A stretch of 64,000 nt of DNA from Platanthera guangdongensis (lineage: Eukaryota; Streptophyta; Magnoliopsida; Asparagales; Orchidaceae), in assembly GCA_039583875.1 (NCBI GenBank), contig CM077162.1:163391826-163455825 (forward strand). The letters run 5' to 3'. Of this stretch, positions 1 through 10,667 are shown in pieces. A program made the position numbers and the translations under genes. Numbering within the stretch: position 1 is the stretch's first letter; every line of letters starts with the position of its first letter. The notes under the pieces were generated by a model that was not told the DNA's origin, did no database searches, and worked only from the letters and a program-made list of their open reading frames with translations.

Positions 1-1354
1 ATAGTCTTCCCACACAGGGTAACTCTTCCAAAACGTCACATCCTTCGCTAACCAAATCTTCCCACGAAGTAGGTACATTGTCTAAATCATGATGGAGGGT
101 TGGGCAAATCGAATCCCGGGAAGAATCTAAATTACTATGACCCTCAAGCAACGATGATAATATCAATGAACTATCTCGCGGATGTGCACTACTAAGATTA
201 TCCCAAGATAAACATCCATCCCAAGGTGACTCTTCCAACACCGTTGAACCATCGACCAAACCGGGATCAATCATTATAATATTGTGATCCTCACTCGCAC
301 TGATCCGACTGGATTGACCTATCGGGGAAGCTAAAGAAATGGGCACCTCAATATGTTCCGGGCTAGAAGGAACTAGCTCGTGTTCAAGCAGGTCATCGCC
401 TAAATCAGTAATAGGTAAGCTCTCAACATAGGGTGACTTAGTCGGAATGTCTTCTGACTCAGGGTCATCAGAAGACTCCATAACTGTCAAGGGAGACGCC
501 TCAGAAACATCGTCGAAAGGAAGAGGAGACGATTCCTCAGAGGAGAAATCCTCGTCCAGGTCACTAGGGTAACCAAACTCCTCATCGTCACTCAAATCGC
601 CAGCGTATTCAACCTCGTCCTCAGTGACAGGCACAGTCCTAGACACCGCCTCAGACTCAACAGGAGAGTCAACGACTAATTCAGGCAACTCGGGGAAAGA
701 CTTAAAAGCGTCTATGGCCGTAATCAGGGTAGGATACTCAATATAGCCATGGTCAGATACGCCGCTAGACTCACAAGTCATAGTCGTCTGTCTGCCCCTA
801 CAGATAGGACTACTCTCACCCCGCGGGCTCATGACAGTCCTCGCAGTCACATGTACCGAACTCGAGATAGGGGACCTCACTATTTCCTTTCCTCTATAGG
901 TAGGTGCAGGTGTGTTGTGGGTAGCTCCCCCAGCCCTGGGAAAGGATCTGTCCTGGGTGAATAGGTCACCCCTATGATCAGGCTTGGATAAGGTGCCATG
1001 ACTATACTGGTTAGTGGATGTCGGGCTAGTAGTAAGGCAGTAGGGGGAATCAAATTTCTCCGAGAGTATTCTTCGCATGTGGGGCCAGGCATATGGATAG
1101 CTACCAGCTCCGCGCTCTTTGTTCAGCCAAAACACACGAGCTCGACCTCTTAACCGCTCTCAGACTACATTAACCTTTTGGTAGTCGCCCAATTTGTTAT
1201 AATCAAAATAGGTTTCTACCCCCTCAAGCCAGTATCTAAAATACTTGGGATCCCCATAACCATCATAGGTAGAAATATTAGTGTGTAGATAAGTCAGGGG
1301 ACGATTGGAAGCGTTAACGTCGAAAGCCATTTCAGGGTGAACCGGAGAGGACAC
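1..1354 (-). pseudogene. E1: Ty3/gypsy gag-like reading frame, partial
   Basis: Read on the minus strand from an ATG at 1354, this frame begins with a retrotransposon gag domain. It has the usual pattern of a Tyr-Asp-Gly-Tyr-Gly-Asp-Pro segment, then a Trp-Leu-Glu-Gly-Val-Glu helix, then the FWLN/W...M+RILSEKF block. One TGA at 1160-1162 interrupts it; beyond the stop the same frame stays open to the left edge of the window. After the gag domain comes a Ser/Thr/Gly-rich linker (about 1060-800) and then a very acidic Glu/Asp/Ser-rich part from about 650 downward. I see no clear CCHC knuckle, only a weak Cys/His cluster near 800-740. Gag would form the virus-like particle core. Upstream lie an AT-rich leader, a PBS and an LTR in the order expected for a minus-strand element. 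Domain call is by pattern recognition; the acidic extension is not identified. Confidence 0.6.
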
Positions 1355-1983
1355 TCGATCCGGATTTTATGCGAATGCAAAGAAAGGGTACCTGAACAAC
1401 TAATTCTAGGAAAGATAGAATTATTCCCGCTTAGCCACTAAGATTATAATTATATAAAATAGATTTTCTTGCTGGAAAAAATATGAGGATTATTAAAAAA
1501 AATTTATTTTTGAATTTTGCTGAAAATATAAAAATATAGGCCGCTATTTGCAGACCAACTATTAAATTTTAAAATAACTTAATAAAAATAATGATTTAAT
1601 GAAAAATATATATATTTTTTTGGATTTCTGAAATTGGAAATTTAAAATTTGAAATTTGAAATTTGAAAATTTGAAATTTGAAATTTAAATTTTGAAATTT
1701 GAAATTTGAAATTTTGAAATTTGTAATTTGGAATTTAAATTTTGAAATTTGAAATTTGAAATTTGAAATTTTGAAATTTGAAATTTGAAATTTTGAAATT
1801 TGAAATTTGAAATTCAAAATTTAAATTTTGAAATTTGAAATTTGATATTTGATATTTGAAATTTGAAATTTGAAGTTTGAAATTCGAAATTTGAAATCTG
1901 AAATTTGAAATTTAAAATTTGAAATTTATTTGTTTTAATTTGAAGAGGGGGAGGAGTGCCAATTAGGAAATTGACGAAAACCT
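1355..1983 (-). other. E1 untranslated leader
   Basis: This stretch between the gag start and the PBS has no credible coding potential. Most of it is very AT-rich. Its middle is the GAAATTT heptamer repeat listed separately. Its position fits the 5' leader of E1. Confidence 0.5.
1618..1925. repeat. Heptamer tandem repeat (GAAATTT)n
   Basis: About 300 bp of imperfect GAAATTT / AAATTTG heptamers with occasional one-base slips. The open frames across it translate to monotonous Phe/Lys/Asn/Ile strings and are artefacts. It lies in the leader of E1 between PBS and gag. Confidence 0.9.
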
Positions 1984-1996
1984 CCCTCTGATACCA
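1984..1996 (-). promoter_or_regulatory. E1 primer binding site, initiator-Met tRNA type
   Basis: On the minus strand this reads TGGTATCAGAGGG, matching the usual plant TGGTATCAGAGC primer site for initiator methionine tRNA. It sits three bases inside the predicted LTR edge at 2000, the spacing also seen in TEK. Confidence 0.7.
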
Positions 1997-1999
1997 AAT

Positions 2000-3012
2000 T
2001 GAAGTAGGCCCGTCCTAAAAGATCCTACACGGACGGCGTGATGACGATGCTCGCAACTCTCAACGCTCTCTATTCCACACGTTGACGAAAACGCAGCCAC
2101 AACAATTATTTTATTTATCGCTCGCGCTAACGATACGGATCGCCGTTCCGCAAATAGATCGAGTGTTGGCTATAGGCCAAACTCTTTCCGGCTAAATGAG
2201 ATAATCTTGATCCCGAACGAGCTTTTGGGTTGTACCAAAATAGATCCACCAAAAACAAAATGATTCGAAAGATGGTAGGATCTATCCCAACAAAAAGATA
2301 ACGAGGATCGCCAATCCTCTTACGAATCTTTCGGAAATCCAAACGAAAAAAATACCGATCTATTAGGGGATTAACCGCGAAGAAAAACGAATCGGAAAAT
2401 AACGCAAAATTCGTCCACCACAAGAACTATCTAGAGAAAGAAAACTCTTGGTAGAAATTTTCGTTACCCCTCTCGGATTTGTAGATCCGTGATGCGTGGA
2501 TCCACCAAGTTTGATCGCTCCTCCGTTGAAAATCCACGGGAAGCGCGCTACGGCTGACGAACGTGCTAATCTCCTTCACTTCACGCCGTGGAGGAAACCC
2601 CTATCTTCTTCCTTGCAAACAACCTCTCATGCATGGGCCAAAGTATCCTTGGAGAGAGAGGATCTCGTGTGGCCGTGAGCAAGAGGGAGAGGAGAGTCGC
2701 CGAGCGCTAAAGAGAAGGGGGCGGCCGAGAGCAAGGGGGAGAGAGGAGATGGCCAAACTCTTGAAAGAGGGAGCCTTGAGGCCGGCAGTTTGGAGGAAGG
2801 AAGAAAGAGGGGGGCGGCTAGGAGAAGAAGAGAGGGAAAAATTAGGGTTGGCAAAATTCAAGTTTTGATTTCAATTTCATTCTACCATCAAATGAAAAGT
2901 TCAAGGCCTTATATAGGCTTACATCTCAAAGAAAATAACAAGTGGCTAAAGGCACACCACATAAAGAAAATGCAGAAATTAAATAAAGTTTTTTTTTTTA
3001 AAGAGCCATCAT
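2000..3012 (-). repeat. E1 5' LTR (candidate)
   Basis: The left edge is well placed: the minus strand ends in CTACTTCA directly before the PBS. The right edge is inferred from a TG...CA pairing near 3012 and is uncertain. A TATA-like CCTATATAAGG lies at 2907-2917 on the minus strand, as expected within an LTR. No partner LTR is in the window, so the length cannot be checked. Open frames inside it (for example 2127-2423 minus and 2563-2868 plus) look like noncoding artefacts. Confidence 0.45.
2907..2917 (-). promoter_or_regulatory. TATA box of E1 LTR
   Basis: Minus-strand CCTATATAAGG within the candidate LTR. Downstream sequence toward lower coordinates would be R/U5, then the PBS at 1984-1996. 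Confidence 0.4.
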
Positions 3013-3230
3013 GAAACGGCTATTAGCACACCAAAGCTAAAATATCAAATATGAGTCTTGTTGCGAGGGCGAAGCTTGTAACCATGACCGCTACGACGTC
3101 GCACGTCCTTTGCCGGCACATCTTCAACATACTCATTCCCAAGTTGGCCGTCCTGGTGGCCGTCGTCATCACCGTCGTCATCACCGTCGCCATCACCATC
3201 GCCATCACCGTCGCCATCATCGTCGTCATC
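3013..3230. repeat. Junction segment with trinucleotide repeat
   Basis: Contains a GTC/ATC/GCC-type trinucleotide tract at about 3160-3229 that runs straight into the TEK left LTR. On the minus strand one frame gives an Asp/Gly-repeat peptide followed by a basic tail ending GYKLRPRNKTHI and a stop; this could be a coding remnant but I cannot name it. No target duplication matches the far side of TEK. Confidence 0.5.
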
Positions 3231-5851
3231 AACACCTCCCCTGTAGTGGACGTATAATATGGGTCCGGCCGGGGCCCCACAACATACGAACGCCACAGCT
3301 TTAGTATTATAAGTTGATATAGCTACCCAAACTCAAAACACTTGCACAACACAGCGGAAAACCAAGCACAACTAGAAGTTATCCACTAACCAAAAGAGTA
3401 AACAAATGACCTTAAGGCCTTACATCAAATGTCCAAAAGTAAAAAGTACATCAAACATGAATGTGCATAGCACTCCTAGTCTACCTCGGCATACAAGCCG
3501 GACAAAAGAGTCTCAAACAATCATCATCAAAAATGTAGTGCTACAAAAGAGGGAAAAACACTTCATGGGGCTTAGGCCTTTCTGGCCGGCGTGCTAGCTT
3601 CTGCATGCGATCCTTGCCCTGTAAAAATTATTAGTAACGTGGGTCAGCAAAGGCTGACCTCAAACTGTGTAACAACACATCTCCTCCCGGCCGCCCCTAA
3701 CGGACCCCGGGGAACCCTCCAACCTGCAAGTCAGCACTTCATATGCAAATAAACATCTATAAATAGAAAAGCATTAAAACAGGCTTGGGTGTCTCAATCA
3801 TCAAACATGTTCTCTATTGGTTGAGCATATAAAGTAAGGGGCCTACTATGCAACATGAATGCAACACTCGGGCTTCACCCAAGGTACCCTACAACGTATG
3901 CATCTAGCACAACATCACATCATTTGGGTACTCACGTTTCCCCAATTGGCATAAAGCCGCAAACACTAAGGGAGTCACCTCTCCCTTAAGCGGCACACAG
4001 GCCGCCACAAGGAATTCTTGCCAAGGCCCCACCCGCTCGTGGGCTTAGCCCCGGGCTTGCCTGCAAGCTCTGACGTCTCATGTCAGGATTCCAACAAACA
4101 CAGACCGACTGATTCTAAGAAGCCTTGCTGGACCCCACCCGCTCATGGCCTCTTTGCCCGGGCTTGCCCCAAGCTTGGCATTCTCGTCAGTCTCACAGAA
4201 GGGGACTAGTCTCGCCGGGACACTCTCCACACATGACGCACATGTCACGGGATAGCCAGCCGACCACGGAGACATAGCCACGCCTTGGCACAACACAAAC
4301 CAAGACTAAATACATCGTAATCCCTCGTTGTACTGCAGCGTTCCCGCGTACCAAGGAAACCATCTCCAACTCGTGCGGAGCTAACCTTGTTCACCAAGGA
4401 AACCATCTCCAACTCATACGGAGCTAACCTTGTCCCTCAAGGAAACCATCTACCGCCACGAGGAGCTAACCTTGTCCGGGTTCGACTACACGTACCTTTT
4501 CAAGCAAACGGGACAATCACCACCACCACACAAACGGCATCTTGCCGCAACGGAAAATCTCTATGAATCCCTAAGTTCGTATGCAACATCACCGAGTCGG
4601 ACTAACGGTCGCGACTACGGCTTCACCCACCATGCCTAATCCACTAGCGAAGCGGATCTCTAATGCAAGATATGCCGGGGACGGACTCAATCAACCCAGA
4701 GGTTCCTCTTGAACCTTGGCAAACCAAAGCCCCTCTCATTTGAGAGTTTGGTGCCCAAAAATCTAGAAGAAAACGATGCGAAAAACGTGCATCCTAAAGA
4801 CCGAGAGGAGAGATGTCGTTACCTTCCGACTCCTCTTCCTTGCCATGGCAAAAATGGTCGGATGGAAATCTTCGTAACGCTCTAAGCTTCACGGATCCGG
4901 ACTCGGCTCGCGATTTGGAGCTCCGAAACCCCTCCTACAGCCCAAGACCTTCTTCTTCTTCCTCCTTGCTCTAGTTTCTCTCAAGAACTTAGAAAGAGAA
5001 GACTTGAAAAAAATGAGGATCTGCAACCCTAACTTCGGACTTAACTTCCCAGGAGATGGTCTGAACCGTTAGATCCCAAAACCAGAAAACGAATGGCCGC
5101 GATTCGCCTGGAAAACAGAAGACCTGGGCCGAACACGGCCTGGCACACGCCCGTGTCCAGGGCCGTGTGCCCCATTCGCCGTCTCAAATCGACGCGCCTG
5201 GAATCGCACACGGGCATCCGACACGCCCGTGTTCCATCTGACACGCCCGTGTCCCCAGTGACACGGCCGTATGGCTAGCCGTGTGCCTCCAACTACACGG
5301 CCCCGAAACCAACCCGAGAGGTGACACGGCCTGGAACACGCCCGTGTCCCAAGCCGTGTGCCAAGTCTCGACACCCGTCGACAGGCTTTATGTCGACACC
5401 GCGGAAAAACGTCGAGCGAAGATCGTCGACCAAGCGGGACACGCCCTGTGACACGCCCGTGTCACGGGCCGTGTGCCCCAGTCTCGACACCTTGTCGAGC
5501 AAAAGTGTCGACACTTGGGACGAGTGTCGACACGGCCTCTACACGCCCTGCGACACGCCCGTGTCGCAGGCCGTGTGCCACCCTCTCGACACTTTGTCGA
5601 GCGAAAGTGTCGACACTTGGGCCGAGTGTCGACACGGCCTCGACACGCCCTGCGACACGCCCGTGTCGCAGGCCGTGTTCTCCACTCTCGACACTCTGTC
5701 GAGCGAAAGTTTCGACACTTGGGCGGAGTGTCGACACGGCCTCGACACGCCCTGCCACACGCCCGTGTCGCAGGCCATGTGCCTCCTGCCAGAAACCCAA
5801 AAATTTTTTCTGAACTGCAGACTGAGCCTCTTGAAAAACTGGGGTGTTACA
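3231..5851 (-). repeat. TEK 3' LTR
   Basis: Direct repeat of 10671-13291, same length. It ends GGGGTGTTACA at 5851 next to the PPT. Its first three bases (TGT in the partner) are replaced by ATC of the flanking trinucleotide tract. The open frames inside (for example 4018-4209, 4430-4639, 5321-5914) recur in the other LTR and follow repeat units rather than protein features, so they are not annotated as genes. Confidence 0.9.
5130..5790. repeat. Palindromic word array in TEK LTR U3 (left copy)
   Basis: Two short words recur many times: the near-palindrome CACGCCCGTG and the perfect palindrome GTGTCGACAC (for example 5505-5514, 5524-5533, 5607-5616, 5626-5635). From about 5500 they are organised into three ~115-bp tandem units, each with an internal inverted pair. 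In minus orientation this is the U3 end of the LTR. Confidence 0.9.
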
Positions 5852-5866
5852 ACTCTCCCCCACTTA
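5852..5866 (-). promoter_or_regulatory. TEK polypurine tract
   Basis: Minus strand reads AAGTGGGGGAGAGT directly before the 3' LTR start. This is the expected primer for plus-strand DNA synthesis. Confidence 0.75.
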
Positions 5867-5910
5867 ACAGAATTTCGTCCCGAAATTTCAAAACAAAAGA
5901 GGTACAAAAC

Positions 5911-6258
5911 TTAAATTGTACCTGACAAAAATAGTTCTGGATAGTCTTCTAGCATGGCCTGTTCTCGCTCCCAAGAGAACTCCTCACGACCGCAGTTGTC
6001 CCAACGAACTTTCACAAGTTTAACTTCTTTATTCCGCAACTGCCGAGTCTCCGAATCTTCTATAGCGATTGGAAGGACTCGCGTCCTCAAGTCTTCCTCA
6101 ATCGGCACCGATGCCGGCTCAATCACCACGCTAGCCTCCACCAAGTCTTTCCTCAAAACGGAGACGTGGAAGACGTCATGTAATCCACTCAAATCTGCGG
6201 ACAACGCCAACCGATAGGCTGCTTCTCCTATCCGCTCAACAATTTCAAAAGGCCCCAA
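5911..6258 (-). pseudogene. TEK integrase C-terminal segment with chromovirus tail
   Basis: This frame continues the integrase after a frameshift near 6230-6258. It begins with GPFEIVERIGEAAYRLAL and continues through a LHDVFHVSVLRK motif, the conserved SH3-like integrase C-terminal region. It ends with a degenerate chromodomain-like tail containing VKVRWDNCGREEFSWERE and YPELF. In chromoviruses this tail helps direct integration to heterochromatin. It is separated from the integrase core only by the frame change, so it is part of one broken polyprotein rather than an independent gene. Confidence 0.75.
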
Positions 6259-7424
6259 AAACCTTGGCTCAACTTCTTGAGTCGGCGAATCCGTGAGACG
6301 CCTTTGAACGGCTTAACCTTCAGATAAACCCAATCACCAACTGCAAATTCCAACTTCCGGTGACGAGCATTAAAATATTTTGCTTGCCTGTCTTGCGCCA
6401 CTTTCATACGCTCTTGGATGGTCCGAACCAACTCACAAGCGTCAACTACCACATCCTTTCCCAAGAGTTTGGTGTCTCCCGCCTCTGCACAAGACATTGG
6501 CGTTCGACACCGCCTCCCATACAAAGCTTCGTATGGCGCCATCTTTATGCTTGCTTGAAAACTGTTATTGTACGCAAATTCTACCATGAAGAGGTGATCC
6601 TCCCACCTCTTGCCAAAATCAAGAACGCACATTCTCAACATATCCTCCATAGTACGGTTCGTTCTCTCCGTTTGCCCATCTGTTTGAGGATGGAACGCCG
6701 TACTGAACTTTAGCTTCGTGCCCAAACTCTTCTGAACCAGTCTCCAGTCCTTGGACGTAAACCGTCCATCGCAATCACTGACTATGCTCTTAGGAATTCC
6801 GTGCAGTCGCACAATGTTGTGAACATACAACTCCACCAGCTTCTCCACGCTGTCCTCTTTCTGATTCGGGATGAAGTGAGCCACTTTGGTTAGGCGATCC
6901 ACGATCACCCAAATAGCATCATTATCATGCTGCGATCTAGGCAAACCATGCACAAAGTTCATGGAAATGTCCTCAAATTTCCACTCAGGAATTGGAAGGG
7001 GCTTCAGGAACCCGCCCGGTTTCTGACATTCGGCCTTCACCAAGGCACATGTTTGGCAACGACTCACATACAAAGCTACATCCCGCTTCAACCCCGGCCA
7101 CCAAAAGGATTTCTTCATATCCAAGTACATCTCTGTACTGCCTGGGTGAATGGAGTACTTTGAGAAGTGAGCCTCAAACATCAACTCCTCACGGAGATTG
7201 CCAAACTGCGGTACACAAACCCTTCCATCCTTTCTCAAGATTCCCCCGATCATCTCCCAGGTGCTGCTCTCGCCCGTTTGAGCCTCCAACACAAAAGGTT
7301 GAAACTCCACATCTAATCGAGTCGCTTCCCGAATATGATCAGACAAGTCGTTTTGCACTTCAATCCAGTTCAACCGAGCCACGCTAGACTCGCCTCTCGC
7401 AACACATTCCAATCCAAGGGACTC
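6228..7424 (-). pseudogene. TEK integrase core
   Basis: In frame with the upstream RT/RNase H after a TGA at 7425-7427. Numbered from the codon at 7412, an HHCC zinc domain is visible at about His82, His89, Cys119 and Cys122. The retroviral integrase core follows, with IVDRLTKVAHF, SDCDGRFTS and the DGQTERTNRT block carrying the catalytic Glu (about 249). The first catalytic Asp, normally in an MDFV...GLP motif, is Asn here (residue 152), which should abolish strand transfer; a G-to-A transition explains it. The segment ends at 6228 by a frameshift into the C-terminal piece. Integrase would insert the element's cDNA into the genome. Confidence 0.85.
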
Positions 7425-9338
7425 TCATTCTCGTACCAACCGCTCATCATGAGCTTCGATCCAATTTCCTTGCCCCGAGTACTTTCTACTCAACGCATCC
7501 GCCACCACATTGGCTTTACCCGGCGTATACTGGATCGCCACTTCGTAGTCTCCAAGAAACTCAACCCATCTGCGTTGCCGCATGTTCAAGTCCTTTTGAT
7601 CCAAGAGATACTTCAGGCTTTTATGGTCCGTGAAGATCTCCACCCTTGTGCCATACACATAGTGTCGCCAAATTTTCAATGCGAAGATTACCGCCGCCAA
7701 CTCCAAATCATGGATGGGGTAATTCCTCTCATGAGGTTCCAGCTGTCTAGACCCAAAAGCTATCACCTTCCCATGTTGCACCAAAACGTAACCCAAACCG
7801 CATCCCGATGCGTCACTGAAAATTTGAAATCCATCGGTCCCTTGCGGTAAACTCAGGATCGGAGCCATCATAAGCCTCTCCTTCAGGGCCTCAAATGCTT
7901 GACCGCACTCTTGGGTCCACACAAATTTATGGTCTTTGCGAGTGAGAGAGGTGAGGGGTAGAGCTATCTTCGAGAAATTCTCCACGAATCTCCTATAATA
8001 CCCGGCTAGTCCAAGAAAACTTCGGACTTCCGCCACGGTCCTCAACACCGGCCAATCTCTGATGGCCTCCACTTTCGCTGGATCCACTGCCACCCCATCA
8101 CCACTAATCACGTGGCCCAAAAATGCCACCTTCTCCAACCATAACTCGCATTTGGAGAATTTTGCATACAACTCATTCTCCCTCAACACTTGCAAAACCA
8201 TTCTTAAGTGGGTCTCATGCTCCACTTGCGATTTGGAATACACCAAAATATCATCAATGAAAACAACCACAAAAGAATCCAAGTATTCCCGGAATACCCG
8301 ATTCATCAGATCCATGAACACCGATGGTGCGTTCGTCAACCCGAACGGCATCACCGTAAACTCAAAGTGTCCATACCTTGTACCAAAGGCAGTTTTGGGT
8401 ATGTCCTCATCTCGAATTCGCAGTTGATAGTAGCCTGACTTCAAGTCCAGTTTCGAATATACCACTGACCCCACCAATTGGTCGAACAAATCGTCTATCC
8501 GAGGGATCGGATACTTATTCTTGACGGTCAATTTGTTCAGCTCTCGGTAGTTTATGCATATGCGCATGCTACCGTCCTTCTTCTTTACAAACAACACCGG
8601 TGCGCTCCACGGTGAAGAACTGGGTCTAATATACCCTTGCTCCAACAGTTCCTGTAACTGTACCTTAAGTTCCGCCAACTCCTTGGGTGTCATCCTAAAA
8701 GGAGGACGTGACACCGGTCTAGCCTCTGGCACTAACTTGATCGAGAAGTCGATCTCCCGCCGAGGAGGCGCTCTAGGAAGTTCATCCGGAAATACATCCT
8801 CGAACTCTGCCACCACAGGCACTTCCTCAATAGACAGTTGGGAGAGACGAACCTCCAATAACGCTACAAGCGCTACACCACCCTGGTTAACCGCCCGCAC
8901 CAACTGCATGGCCGAAATCAGGGAACAGGCCACTCCACAAAGGCCCTCAAATTTGACTTCCGTTTGCCCCTTACTCCTTAGAGTCACTACCTTGGATAAA
9001 CAATCAATGCTGGCGCGCTGCTCTGCAAGCCAGTCCATGCCCAAAATGACATCGAACTCTACTAAAGGTAACACTGCTGCTTCCAGAGCGAAGACAACTC
9101 CGTCTAGCTCCCAACAAATGCGCCCTTTAGCCCCGGTGGTCATAGATGACCCATTGGGCATGCGCACTTTCAGCTCTGCTCCCGACGAAAAAGACTCAAC
9201 TCCTATTCTCCGGATGAAGCTCTCCGCAAGAAAGGAGTGCGATGCTCCCGTATCAAACAATACCCTAGCGGGGTATCCGGAAACTAACACGAAGCCTACA
9301 ACATAGACATTCCACAAAAGTCTAAAAGGATGAAGCAC
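7425..9338 (-). pseudogene. TEK pol: protease, reverse transcriptase, RNase H
   Basis: Numbering from 9338: aspartic protease with the active-site triad in DTGASHSF (residues 29-36); gypsy-type RT from about 205, with the catalytic Asp pair in FIDDILVYS (361-363); RNase H with FSDASG (about 508) and TDHKSL (about 571), then the ADALSR motif at 613-618. It ends with TGA at 7425-7427, after which integrase follows in the same frame, so this stop is a nonsense mutation and not a natural terminus. There is no good ATG: the frame opens at GTG inside the intron-like segment 9296-9366. In related elements protease follows gag without interruption, which supports translation as a gag-pol fusion. Confidence 0.9.
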
Positions 9339-9366
9339 AAAATTTAAACTTAAATTTTCTTCATAC
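9296..9366 (-). other. Intron-like segment joining TEK gag and pol
   Basis: Minus-strand segment starting ACAG|GTATGA and ending TTGTAG|GC, 71 nt, AT-rich. It contains the gag stop (9350-9352). Removing it joins codon G|GC in phase 1, so that a gag-end DVVTG is followed by FVLVSG and the protease. That is the arrangement expected for Tekay-type elements. An internal TTTTAG at about 9320 would be an alternative acceptor but leaves a stop. Splicing is inferred from the sequence only. Confidence 0.55.
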
Positions 9367-10606
9367 CTGTCACCACATCAGTCTGGTGGATCGCTTCCTG
9401 CTGTCCAAGGTTGTAGGCCCTTGGTTGCACCGGTTGGAACCGAGAAGTGCTCGACTCCGCCATCTTTCCCTTCTCTGCAGCACTGGGGCCGGAGCGCACA
9501 GTCTGCTCCTGCCTTGCCTCTTGCCCCGCTCCCCCTTGCTGACAAGCACGGGCTATATGCCCAACCTTCCCGCAGTTGTAGCACGTCGGCGGTCCCCTAG
9601 AGTGAGAACCCCCAGGCGTCCAGTTGCTCCTCTCACCAGATCTGGGAGTGTGAGGCTTCTTCCTCCACCTACTCCCATCAGACTTTCCATGAGATTGGGA
9701 AGGCTTCCCTTCCCCTTGCTTGGGGGTAAAACCCTTTCGACGCTGGGTTGGCTCCAGATCATTCTCCAAACTCCTGGCGGCTTCAACTAGATCATTAAAT
9801 CCCGCCCTCTTCATGGAGATGATGGGTTGTCTCAGATTTTCCCTCAACCCTTGGTATAAGAGGTTATCCCTCTCTGCATCATCAGCCATTATCGTTCCCG
9901 CATAACGACCCAAACGGGTGAACTCTTGCACGTACTCGTCCACCGTCTTGTCTCGCTGCATTAGATGCAGAAACTGCCTCTGCAGGGCCAGCCGCGTAGA
10001 AACTGGTATATATCTCTTTAGAAAAGCGTCCACAAATTCCTCCACCGACGGGGTGCGTCCAGGGAACTGGCGGCCACTAAGGCTCACCCACCACAACTTG
10101 GCATCTCCTTCCAACATGAACGCCGCATATTCAGCTTTCTTTTCCTCTGGCGTCTCTGCCGCCCTTAGTAGTTCTTGAATACGAACCCACCAATCCTCCG
10201 CATCCGTTGGCATTCCAACACCCTTGAAGGACGGGGGATGGAAACTCAGGAAATACTTCATGTGTCGGTCTCCATGTCCTACCACCACCCTTTTTGCCAA
10301 AGGCTCCACTCGCCTGGCTTCTCCGCCCTGCACGGCCGTCGCCGTGTCCGGTGCAGCAGGGGTTGCTACCTGGGCTGCAACCGCCGCTTGGGCTGCCACC
10401 ATCGCTTCTGCAAGCATACGGCAGAAGTCGGCCGGGTTTACACCCGTGCCCAAAAGGCCTGGAGCAGTAGCACTGCTCGCCGAGAGATCATCCCTTGCTC
10501 TTGAAGTGCCCGCCTCGTTGCTTGCACTCTTCAGGAAAACAAGAAATAAGGGATTAGTCTCCAATCTCAAGACTAAAACATAAGGACACTCACGGTCCCG
10601 CATTAC
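9350..10606 (-). CDS. TEK gag polyprotein
   Basis: Capsid and nucleocapsid precursor of TEK. The start chosen is the ATG at 10606 (MRDREC...), the first after the PBS; the open frame extends further up into the LTR only by chance. Features in order: an Ala/Gln-rich N-terminal stretch, the retrotransposon gag domain (WWVRIQELL through a [13 protein letters not shown] block and [11 protein letters not shown]), a basic Lys/Arg/Gly linker, and one CCHC zinc knuckle [14 protein letters not shown]. It ends MKKI at 9350 inside the intron-like segment. Length (about 418 codons) is normal for a chromovirus gag. No internal stops, so gag itself may still be translatable, unlike the rest of TEK. Confidence 0.85.
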   Translation of the reverse strand, partial: VMRDRECPYVLVLRLETNPLFLVFLKSASNEAGTSRARDDLSASSATAPGLLGTGVNPADFCRMLAEAMVAAQAAVAAQVATPAAPDTATAVQGGEARRVEPLAKRVVVGHGDRHMKYFLSFHPPSFKGVGMPTDAEDWWVRIQELLRAAETPEEKKAEYAAFMLEGDAKLWWVSLSGRQFPGRTPSVEEFVDAFLKRYIPVSTRLALQRQFLHLMQRDKTVDEYVQEFTRLGRYAGTIMADDAERDNLLYQGLRENLRQPIISMKRAGFNDLVEAARSLENDLEPTQRRKGFTPKQGEGKPSQSHGKSDGSRWRKKPHTPRSGERSNWTPGGSHSRGPPTCYNCGKVGHIARACQQGGAGQEARQEQTVRSGPSAAEKGKMAESSTSRFQPVQPRAYNLGQQEAIHQTDVVTGMKKI

Positions 10607-10652
10607 TCTTATGTGGATAAATTCTCTACAAACCGACCTCGAATCTAACCTC

Positions 10653-10664
10653 GCTTTGATACCA
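10653..10664 (-). promoter_or_regulatory. TEK primer binding site, initiator-Met tRNA
   Basis: Minus strand reads TGGTATCAAAGC, three bases from the end of the 5' LTR (GTGTTACA). Same spacing as in E1. Confidence 0.85.
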
Positions 10665-10667
10665 AAT

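Noticed and set aside
1596..1817. Phe/Lys/Ile/Asn repeat peptide
   Set aside because: Translation of the GAAATTT heptamer repeat.
2127..2423. 98-residue Phe/Arg-rich frame in the E1 LTR
   Set aside because: Lies in the inferred R/U5 part of an LTR, with no recognisable domain.
3045..3296. Asp/Gly-repeat peptide on the minus strand
   Set aside because: Mostly a translated trinucleotide repeat extending into the TEK LTR. Only its basic tail (3048-3150) might be a coding remnant, and I cannot identify it.
5321..5914. Long overlapping open frames in the TEK LTR (also at 12761-13303 and 12913-13315)
   Set aside because: Frames open on both strands at once, track the ~115-bp repeat period, and contain no domain. 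They are by-products of GC-rich repeats.
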